A stretch of DNA of 33,460 nucleotides from Corynebacterium sp. (lineage in GTDB: Bacteria > Actinomycetota > Actinomycetes > Mycobacteriales > Mycobacteriaceae). Location: positions 1 to 33,460 of the forward strand of contig JAUMTW010000010.1 of assembly GCA_030531005.1 (NCBI GenBank). Reading direction: 5' to 3'. Shown here piece after piece: positions 16,601 to 22,313 of the stretch; position 1 is the stretch's first letter; the number at the start of each line of letters is the position of its first letter. The translations under genes and the position numbers were made by a program. Under the pieces are notes generated by a model, which made no database searches, was not told the DNA's origin, and saw nothing but the letters and a program-made list of their open reading frames with translations.

Positions 16601-18290
16601 GCTCACTAATGCCAAGGCATTGCTCGACAAGTGGGATAGCCCTACTCAGAGCAACCCAAGCGCAGATGACCTGCAGAAGGCTATTAATGATCTGACCGCT
16701 GCTGCGAAGAATATTCGTGATAGTCGCCCAAAGGAAGCTTTTGAGAAGCTCAAGCAACTGGTCAATGAAAAGACCGGTACTCAGACTTCGAGCGTGTACA
16801 AGAATTCCGAGGCTGAGGTGAAGGCTGGCTTTGACACAGCGTTCAGCGATGCTCAGTCGATCGTGACCGCTCAGAGTGGAGAACAGTATCCTGATGCCTC
16901 GGTGAGCAATAGTGCTTATGATGCTCTGATGGATTCCTTCAACGCGCTTCGTGATGCTACTTTGGATAACGCACGCAATGCGCTGATTCAGTACATCAAC
17001 GATCATTATGGTCGTGATAAGGGCATTCCAGCAGCCTCTGCTGACCAGTTCATTCTTCAGGCCAAGAGTGCTGAAAGTCTGCAGGAACTTACCACCATCC
17101 GCACTAATGTAGAGAACACCATTACCTACACCAGTGCGGCGGTTAACCTGCTCAAGAGCCTTAATTCCGTTGAGGCATCTTCGGCTTATGTGAATGCCTC
17201 GACCCAGCGTATTGAAAATTATGCTGCAGCGAAGAAGAGTCTGGAAGACTCCGTTGCTGATACAAGCATCGCCAGCTCCTTGAACATTAGCGTGAACACC
17301 GAGTTGCTCAATATGCACATCAAGGCGCTTGATGGTGTGGAGCGGTACGATGCCGCGCTTAAGGCCCTGGAGCAGGAAATTCGTCAGTACTCCAATGTTG
17401 TGTATAGTTCCCGCTACCAGAATGACACGCAGGCTCGTCGTCAGGCATATCGCGATGCGTATAGTGGTGCGAAGACTCTCTACGACTCTGTGATTGATAA
17501 GACCAGCACGACCAATGTTGCAGAGATGGAAAATCTCCGTGGCACCTTGGCCGCGGCACGTCTGAACCTGCAGGGTGCATCCGACCTGGACGCGGCGAAG
17601 TCCCGCCTTCAGACTGCGATTTTGGTCAATAGCTTGACTAACTCCAACCTGAATGACAAGCAGAAGGCCGCCTTCGAGGCAGCCCTTGAGGCTGTGAAGA
17701 ATGACGGTGATCTGCGTGCCCTTGAGGATACAGTTATCACTATTGCCCGTGAGCAGAATCTGCTGCGCAATGATGTGGAAAGCACTACTACCGTTCAGAG
17801 TTCCTCCAGGTATCAGTATGCTTCCGATGCTGCCAAGCAGGCCTATGAACAGGCAGTCCAGGATGGCTCCACCTTGCTGCAGGAAAAGTCCGATGTTGAT
17901 GGTTGGGCCGATGTGAGCGAGGCGCGCAATAACATTAGCTCCAAGTTCCAGGACCTCAATGGTGTGAGCCCATATGCTGGCCGTCTGCAGGATCTGATTG
18001 ACCAGACCTACGACACTGGTGAGAGTCTCAAGTTCACTGGTGCAGCAGCCGATAAGCGAACCGCCTACTTGATTGCAATTGCGAAGGGCCGATTCGTGCT
18101 TGCGGATCCATCCTCCACCGATGCTGACTACGAAGCTGCATGTCAGGCCATCGAAACTTCGATGAAGGCGCTGGATGGTGACCTGCCACGAAAGATTGTC
18201 CTTATTGGTGCAGGTGGTAGTGCACTCATTGTCCTGCTTGGTTATATTCTGTCCTTGGTTCTCAAGAAGGATAATAACCAAGAGGGATAG
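13698..18290 (+). CDS. Giant secreted protein with FIVAR-like repeats and hydrophobic tail (surface paralogue 3)
   Basis: The largest product, 1530 aa from ATG 13698 (GGAG at 13689-13692, 5 nt spacing; a TTG at 13683 is less likely). The signal peptide MPKHARTKASFFGRSAIAG... is probably cut near LAHA-DTTI. Residues about 46-250 look beta-rich (FGEKLNDTFGAIFSYPG, NYQGLVIFDPKVNFSVDG) and may be the exposed domain. From about 300 on the chain is helical. Tandem FIVAR-like units start with Y-x-x-[SA] and a later aromatic-x6-A, with the first Tyr/Phe at about 806, 875, 954, 1034, 1164, 1240, 1372 and 1446. Residues about 1225-1530 are the module shared with paralogues 2 and 4 (NDGDLRALEDTVITIAREQ, GRFVLADPSST, DGDLPRKIV). 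It ends in a hydrophobic helix and LKKDNNQEG. Inferred: an elongated rod reaching across the cell wall. The ligand is unknown. Confidence 0.87.
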   Translation: MPKHARTKASFFGRSAIAGCMSVTMATAFVAVPQFADPSSVLAHADTTIQPVSVDSTIIFGEKLNDTFGAIFSYPGDEAPYSYLNKSTGKSKVEFFSSTGDQLTASQAKVAVASQQTVKVQYTSEMQASLTTVSPQYTPNNSYNYQGLVIFDPKVNFSVDGLTVTNLVATPQIFGGTLNSTANLASEFDSSSSVISSVNKVLESSNSSFTLNPNSTYLQKVTTEVEGSDVDLYTYKPSVQQSHTILGGIVAQLPYLKDFSQRFYVKFDVTASATVSTLEQFAKYESGVTASVGANYAASSSYIGTPMTQSLNYANSGLTKYKVTYGEFDATVVPDESKSLNDFITTMKNSALYDYAIYYYNAELNDQAEVSQEGEAFDKLLDEYQNSVKNSTLPAGQNSWSDYTDEVYRQIVSRLQKMKDDLHFNWMFSAFGGAAESAVSFVTDPFSDLADASASASNIETLSNQYSEAAARFDTLNADSDTLKEFVGQVEAWEKLDDNLKKLWKASDPAQYAEFEKAYEYLETILKINRAVKDWGQVGNHASSTDISKKISDYNETLTTAIQTAQKSDSVDEFYRNWVKNTFTDENNSGNKLAYPGLREYYNSLYTAGDGAGKAYGIVAKFEEDEKGIYTTALKVIKGVPSGEADEVYPDSKNFTSDESGVRTKLVDAVNASKSSLEGLSNGGSEDLDSYSATSLETVASTYTNAKNAYADAVAARKNSIQSLLNKAASEDDTDKLLDSALQQDYKSALDKINKDKDKSDIALSKLADDIAAFNTAYNNAWVAVRDKLKVLVNPLSRELANRAEYSDDDKKAYSDSYKVASNYMSNNDDTGDLKIAVQVYNHLTDALAALKKTATSSLNSKLTEYKDVKNSEAYKGASSDAKQKYDTAYNKATELQGVLQNASNTESLANIWTAHDELVTAYNARSSSQSEELKKQLERLYNEQSTRVSSDDYKYSTKAAQEEFNKQLTNAKALLDKWDSPTQSNPSADDLQKAINDLTAAAKNIRDSRPKEAFEKLKQLVNEKTGTQTSSVYKNSEAEVKAGFDTAFSDAQSIVTAQSGEQYPDASVSNSAYDALMDSFNALRDATLDNARNALIQYINDHYGRDKGIPAASADQFILQAKSAESLQELTTIRTNVENTITYTSAAVNLLKSLNSVEASSAYVNASTQRIENYAAAKKSLEDSVADTSIASSLNISVNTELLNMHIKALDGVERYDAALKALEQEIRQYSNVVYSSRYQNDTQARRQAYRDAYSGAKTLYDSVIDKTSTTNVAEMENLRGTLAAARLNLQGASDLDAAKSRLQTAILVNSLTNSNLNDKQKAAFEAALEAVKNDGDLRALEDTVITIAREQNLLRNDVESTTTVQSSSRYQYASDAAKQAYEQAVQDGSTLLQEKSDVDGWADVSEARNNISSKFQDLNGVSPYAGRLQDLIDQTYDTGESLKFTGAAADKRTAYLIAIAKGRFVLADPSSTDADYEAACQAIETSMKALDGDLPRKIVLIGAGGSALIVLLGYILSLVLKKDNNQEG
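16101..18060 (+). repeat. Protein-level tandem FIVAR-like repeats in surface paralogue 3
   Basis: Eight phased units are visible in the translation: RAEYSDDDKKAY, SEAYKGASSDAKQKY, SDDYKYSTKAAQEEF, SSVYKNSEAEVKAGF, SSAYVNASTQRIENY, SSRYQNDTQARRQAY, SSRYQYASDAAKQAY, KFTGAAADKRTAY. The spacing is 69-80 residues, with two longer steps of about 130. DNA identity between units is low, so they are old rather than recent duplications. Confidence 0.7.
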
Positions 18291-18295
18291 GTTCT

Positions 18296-18366
18296 TTGAC
18301 AGCACTCCCACACTTTCTGCACATGATCCCGGCCCGCAACCTGCGGGCGGGGGAGTAGTGTGCAGC
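18296..18366 (+). other. Structured intergenic RNA region between paralogues 3 and 4
   Basis: A consensus-like TTGACA (18296-18301) lies 5 bp after the stop. Then nested complementary arms occur: CTGCACA (18317-18323) with TGTGCAG (18359-18365), enclosing GCCCGCA (18332-18338) with TGCGGGC (18342-18348). ACTCCC (18304-18309) could instead pair with GGGAGT (18351-18356). It runs straight into a terminator at 18375. It could be a 3'-UTR fold of paralogue 3 or a small RNA; neither is proven. Confidence 0.4.
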
Positions 18367-18374
18367 ACGTGAAC

Positions 18375-18402
18375 AGCCCCACTGACGTGGGGCTTTCTTG
18401 TT
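18375..18402 (+). terminator. Rho-independent terminator before surface paralogue 4
   Basis: AGCCCCAC (18375-18382) pairs with GTGGGGCT (18387-18394) around TGAC, followed by TTCTTGTT. Confidence 0.85.
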
Positions 18403-18469
18403 GAACAAGGTTCTATTGACTCTTACCAAGTTCACAGATTTTTATGTTTTCTCTAAGTCTTGGTAAGCT
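18397..18469 (+). promoter_or_regulatory. Operator-like inverted repeats and possible promoter of surface paralogue 4
   Basis: Three CTTnnnAAG-type sites occur within 71 bp: the palindrome CTTGTTGAACAAG (18397-18409), CTTACCAAG (18422-18430) and its exact inverted copy CTTGGTAAG (18459-18467). A -35-like TTGACT is at 18416-18421; possible -10 boxes are TATGTT (18443-18448) and TAAGCT (18464-18469), neither with ideal spacing. The geometry suggests binding of a dimeric regulator, perhaps with looping, upstream of the ATG at 18518. Confidence 0.4.
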
Positions 18470-18517
18470 AGCTGTGAGATTAAGTAGTCAGTAGGGTTTC
18501 GCTCACAGGGAGTTGTG

Positions 18518-21500
18518 ATGGGTTCAGGAGTCAACCATAAGTGGCGTTCTGTCGGCCGTCATGTCATTACATGCGCGCTTACCGGTGCCTTGGTTGCCCA
18601 AGTGGTGGTACCAGTAAATCAAGGATGGCTTCCATCAGCATCCGCCGATGTTACGTACCCTTATACGTACTATATTCAGGATAATTTCACCGAGGGTGAA
18701 ACTATTCCGGAGTTCTATGTCATTCGACTGGATGATGCGACTAATACCCAAATTCCAGTAACTAATAATGGCAGCACTTTTAGTGTTTCCGTTCCTGCTT
18801 CTGGCTACTATCGCCTCTACGCTCTCTACCCAGGTGTCGGTCGCGGCATGGCTGTGGGCAAGGATGTGTGGATTGGCCCGAACTATACTTCCTCCACACT
18901 TAGCCTCTATAACCTGCGTAATTACCAGTGGCGTGCCTATAAGATTGTCTATTCCCCATGGGGCAATTGGTGGTATAGCGAGCAGGGCCACAGGAATGCG
19001 GACCACTTTATTTTCACCACCCCAAATCACCCATTGTGGCAACATGTGACGTGGGATGCTCTTGAGGTTTTGTCGACCACTGGTGAGCGTTATTGGTCTC
19101 TCATGCGAGAAGCAGTTTTGTTCGTAAATCCATCTGCTGCTGGTCTGATGGGCCCAATTGAGGGCGGTCACAATAATGTGATTACTGCTTCCAGCTCCAA
19201 TGGTGTTATTGCCTTCTCGTCGATTAGGAATGCCTTGGGCCTGGACCAGAATAATGCGCAGACGGAAAAGACCCGTAAGGCGCTGCCATCGGTATTCCAG
19301 AGCCTCATTAAATATAACCCTACGAAGTATGGCTACCTGCAGTATTACCTGGATAACCCATCGAGCCTGAGTACCCTCATTGAAACCTTGGTTAATCCAA
19401 GTAGTAACGCTCATCTTGAGGAGACTCTTGAGATTGCCCAAAGCCAGCCACAGACCTTCAATGTGGCTGATGCCCGCGGCGAAGACTACTTCAAGTTCTA
19501 TAAGCAGCTGCCAACTAGCGGTACTGGCTCCAACCTGCGCAAGATCGCCGATGACTATGAGACCGGCATGATTGCGCTGGCCAAGTATAAGCAGGACAGC
19601 GGCGCCAGCATGACCAATGAGGAGACCCTGGCCCTCAAGGACCTGGTTGCCAATAAGAAGGCCTATGAGGACTCCAAGTCGGGTGCCGATGCCCAGGCAG
19701 GCACCCTGGCTAAGGCTGCCGTAGCCAATGCTAAGGCTAGCAATGCCGATTCGGCCCTCTATTCCAAGCTTGTCGACGTCCCATCCATCAGCGCCGCCTA
19801 TGAGGCCCTGAATAACTTCAGCACTGTGGAGGCACCATACGCCCAGGCCGTTAGCGCCGCTGAGGGTGCAAGTACCGCTGCCAAGGCACTGCCAGAATAT
19901 ACGGCTCTCAAGAAGATTATTGATAGCCCATATACCGGCAATAATGGTTCCGCCTACAGTGCCTCTGAGATTCTGCAGGCTATTTCTGACTACCAGTCTG
20001 CTGTTGCAGCCCTGCCAGCAGAGGAGCCTGAGACTACCAGCCCTACGACTTCTGAGGAAGCCCCTGTAGTTGCCCCGGATCCAGAGCCAGAACCAGAGCC
20101 TACCTCTGAAGAAGGCACCAGCGAAGAGTCCACGTCCGAGCAACCTACGTCTCAGCCTGAACAGCCAGAGTCACCTGAGCCGGTCACCCCATCGACCCCT
20201 CAGACCCCGCCACCGAGCTCTGAGCAGCCACAGCCACCGGCTGAGGTTCAAAAGTCTAACCTCGGTGAGCTGCAGGTGGCTATGCGCTTTGCCTCCCAGA
20301 CGGTTGATCGCTATGCGGATGTGCGCCCAACCCGTACCCTCAGGCAGCTGCAGGATCTCCAGATCGATGCTTTTGCTATGACCACGGAGACCCCACAGGC
20401 GCAGGTGGATGCTGCTACCCGTGAGCTCATTGATCTCATGGTTAAGTATGCGGTGGAATCTGAGTCCGCCCGTATTGACCGCTCCACGGATGATGAGAAT
20501 GGCCTCTTTACCGAAACTGGCGCCTATTATAAGAGCCAGTTTTCTGGTATTGTTCCATCCCAAACTGACTACCAGTCGCAGCTCGCCACCATCAACCAGA
20601 TTGATGGCACTGTCAATGTCATGCTGACGAGCCTCAAGCGCCTGCGCGTTACCTACCAGCAGGTTGCCGCCGTCACCTCCACGCGAATCTACAAGTATTC
20701 GACAAACCGTGCCGCTGTGGACGAGAGCATTGCAGCCATGGCTAAGATTCTGGATGACAAGAATGTCACCAGCACCACGCCAATCCTGCAGGCAATGACG
20801 AACTACTTCATTGCGCAGAATCGTCTTGATGGTGAGACTGCCTATACCCGTGCAATGAGCGACCTCAATGTTGAGGTCCGCATGTACTCCAATACGGTCT
20901 ATAGCTCCCGCTACCAGAATGATATTTTGGAGCGTCGAAACGAATACCGCAATAGGTATGGGGAAGCCAAGGACTTCTTTGAGGCTGCGAGCGCAGACCC
21001 AACCCAGTCCTACCCAGAATCCCTGGCCCAGATTCAGCAGTACACCGAGCATCTGCGTGCGGCCCGCCTGGCCCTCAAGGGTCTCTCCGATATTGAGGTT
21101 GCCCGTGAGCGTCTGCGCACCGCCATTCTCATTAACTCGCTGATCCAGACGAATATGAATGATGCGCAGAAGGCTGCCATTGAGCGTGCCCTTGCAGCAG
21201 TTCAGAATGATGGTGACCTGCGCACCCTGGAGCAGACTGTTGTCACCATTGCTCGTGAGCAGAATCTGCTCAAGGACACGGTTACTGATGAAACAGTGAC
21301 CAAGTCCGCACGCTATGTCTATGCGCCGGAAGAAGCCCGTAAGGCCTATGATGAGGCTGTTGCCTCCGGTAAGGCCTTGCTGCGCGATAAGTCCGATATT
21401 GACGGCTGGGATGATGTGGTCCAGGCCCGTCTGGCTATCGCCAGGGCAGCAGAGGCCCTCCGTGGCTCCTCCCCATATGCAGGTGAGCTTGAAGCCCTGA

Positions 21501-21781
21501 TTAATGCCTCCTATGACATTGTCAATGGCATCAAGTACACGGGCTCGAACTCGGATAAGCGCCTGGCCTATATGGTTGGTATCAATGTGGGCCGCTTTGT
21601 CCTTGCTGACCCAGATACCACCGCTGCCGATCTTGAGTCTGCAGTCTCCGGTATTAAGACGAGCTATAACTCCCTCGATGGTGATTTGCCACGCAAGATC
21701 ATCATCGGTGGTGCAGCTGGTTCCGCAGCCATTGTTCTGCTCGGCTATCTGATCTCCCTGATTTTGAAGCAGCAGAAATAA
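18518..21781 (+). CDS. Large secreted adhesin-like protein with hydrophobic tail (surface paralogue 4)
   Basis: Function not recognised; 1087 aa from ATG 18518, with GGGAG (18508-18512) 5 nt upstream. The signal peptide MGSGVNHKWRSVGRHVITC... is probably cut near SASA-DVTY. The N-terminal part (about 45-230) is rich in aromatic residues and beta-like (YTYYIQDNFTEGE, WRAYKIVYSPWGNWWY), so it is the best candidate for a ligand-binding head. A helical region follows, then a Pro/Glu/Thr/Ser-rich linker (about 505-580, repeated PEPEPEP and TSEE units), a second helical stalk, and the shared module at about 785-1087 (YSNTVYSSRYQND, NDGDLRTLEQTVVTIAREQ, GRFVLADPDTT, DGDLPRKII). It ends in a hydrophobic helix and LKQQK. 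By eye its codon use is closer to the housekeeping genes than that of the other three. The rpsO promoter overlaps its last codons. Confidence 0.87.
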   Translation: MGSGVNHKWRSVGRHVITCALTGALVAQVVVPVNQGWLPSASADVTYPYTYYIQDNFTEGETIPEFYVIRLDDATNTQIPVTNNGSTFSVSVPASGYYRLYALYPGVGRGMAVGKDVWIGPNYTSSTLSLYNLRNYQWRAYKIVYSPWGNWWYSEQGHRNADHFIFTTPNHPLWQHVTWDALEVLSTTGERYWSLMREAVLFVNPSAAGLMGPIEGGHNNVITASSSNGVIAFSSIRNALGLDQNNAQTEKTRKALPSVFQSLIKYNPTKYGYLQYYLDNPSSLSTLIETLVNPSSNAHLEETLEIAQSQPQTFNVADARGEDYFKFYKQLPTSGTGSNLRKIADDYETGMIALAKYKQDSGASMTNEETLALKDLVANKKAYEDSKSGADAQAGTLAKAAVANAKASNADSALYSKLVDVPSISAAYEALNNFSTVEAPYAQAVSAAEGASTAAKALPEYTALKKIIDSPYTGNNGSAYSASEILQAISDYQSAVAALPAEEPETTSPTTSEEAPVVAPDPEPEPEPTSEEGTSEESTSEQPTSQPEQPESPEPVTPSTPQTPPPSSEQPQPPAEVQKSNLGELQVAMRFASQTVDRYADVRPTRTLRQLQDLQIDAFAMTTETPQAQVDAATRELIDLMVKYAVESESARIDRSTDDENGLFTETGAYYKSQFSGIVPSQTDYQSQLATINQIDGTVNVMLTSLKRLRVTYQQVAAVTSTRIYKYSTNRAAVDESIAAMAKILDDKNVTSTTPILQAMTNYFIAQNRLDGETAYTRAMSDLNVEVRMYSNTVYSSRYQNDILERRNEYRNRYGEAKDFFEAASADPTQSYPESLAQIQQYTEHLRAARLALKGLSDIEVARERLRTAILINSLIQTNMNDAQKAAIERALAAVQNDGDLRTLEQTVVTIAREQNLLKDTVTDETVTKSARYVYAPEEARKAYDEAVASGKALLRDKSDIDGWDDVVQARLAIARAAEALRGSSPYAGELEALINASYDIVNGIKYTGSNSDKRLAYMVGINVGRFVLADPDTTAADLESAVSGIKTSYNSLDGDLPRKIIIGGAAGSAAIVLLGYLISLILKQQK

Positions 21782-21791
21782 TTGCTATAAT
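21764..21791 (+). promoter_or_regulatory. Promoter of rpsO
   Basis: TTGAAG (21764-21769), a 16-bp spacer and a perfect TATAAT (21786-21791). The -35 lies inside the final codons of surface paralogue 4. The predicted start near 21798 gives a leader of about 77 nt. Confidence 0.75.
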
Positions 21792-21797
21792 CGCTAG

Positions 21798-21874
21798 GTT
21801 GCTTGACTGCGGTCCACAGCAGTGGCAATGGTACATTTCATGTGGACTGAAATATGTTCTTAAGGAGAACTCAC
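21798..21874 (+). promoter_or_regulatory. Foldable rpsO 5' leader (candidate S15 autoregulatory element)
   Basis: CGGTCCACA (21810-21818) pairs with TGTGGACTG (21841-21849, one G-U), enclosing a small AATG/CATT hairpin (21827-21837). An alternative stem ACTGC (21806-21810) / GCAGT (21819-21823), with TTGC/GCAA outside it, would compete. It lies directly before the AAGGAG site (21862-21867). Leaders bound by S15 are known in several phyla; that this is one is inferred. Confidence 0.45.
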
Positions 21875-22144
21875 ATGGCTCTTAGCTCTGAGCAGAAGAA
21901 GTCTATTTTGGCTGAGTACGGTCTTCACGAGACCGACACCGGCTCCCCAGAGGCACAGGTTGCCCTGCTGACCACTCGTATTCGTCAGCTGACCGAGCAC
22001 CTCAAGTTCCACAAGCACGATCACCACTCCCGTCGTGGTCTGCTTCTTCTTGTTGGTCGCCGCAAGGGCCTGCTCAAGTACCTGCAGGACAACAATGTTG
22101 ACCGTTACCGTGACCTCATTGCACGTCTCGGTCTGCGCCGTTAA
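21875..22144 (+). CDS. rpsO: 30S ribosomal protein S15
   Basis: S15 is a primary 16S rRNA-binding protein of the small-subunit platform. The product is exactly 89 residues, the standard bacterial length, with [20 protein letters not shown], the [13 protein letters not shown] motif, the [12 protein letters not shown] rRNA-binding loop and the terminal [15 protein letters not shown] 21875 is preceded by AAGGAG 7 nt upstream; an in-frame ATG at 21854 lies before that site and is rejected. It has its own promoter and terminator, and is followed by pnp, the classical neighbour. Confidence 0.98.
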   Translation: MALSSEQKKSILAEYGLHETDTGSPEAQVALLTTRIRQLTEHLKFHKHDHHSRRGLLLLVGRRKGLLKYLQDNNVDRYRDLIARLGLRR

Positions 22145-22158
22145 TTCAGGCATGTGCT

Positions 22159-22193
22159 TCCGCTTCTTGGTTTTCCAAGGGGCGGATTTTTTT
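22159..22193 (+). terminator. Rho-independent terminator after rpsO
   Basis: TCCGC-TT-CTTGG (22159-22170) pairs with CCAAG-GG-GCGGA (22175-22186), two G-U pairs in the middle and a TTTT loop, followed by seven T (22187-22193). Confidence 0.93.
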
Positions 22194-22235
22194 ATGCCCA
22201 AAACCGTGGTTTATTAGGATAAGGTCGCCGTACTG

Positions 22236-22241
22236 TATACT
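22236..22241 (+). promoter_or_regulatory. -10 box of pnp
   Basis: TATACT lies downstream of the rpsO terminator and 72 nt before the pnp start. A weak TTAGGA (22214-22219) sits 16 bp upstream as a possible -35. Confidence 0.45.
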
Positions 22242-22313
22242 TGATGGGAATAAGAAGAATTGATTTTTGCTGGCAAGGAAGACCAGCACCGAATTTTTAG
22301 GAGATTCCGCTAC

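Noticed and set aside
16497..18368. Minus-strand open frame of 623 codons opposite paralogue 3
   Set aside because: It covers the conserved shared module on the plus strand, whose protein-level conservation with two paralogues shows which strand is coding.
18518..18600. Cys in the signal peptide of paralogue 4 as a lipoprotein site
   Set aside because: The residues before it (VIT) do not fit a lipobox.
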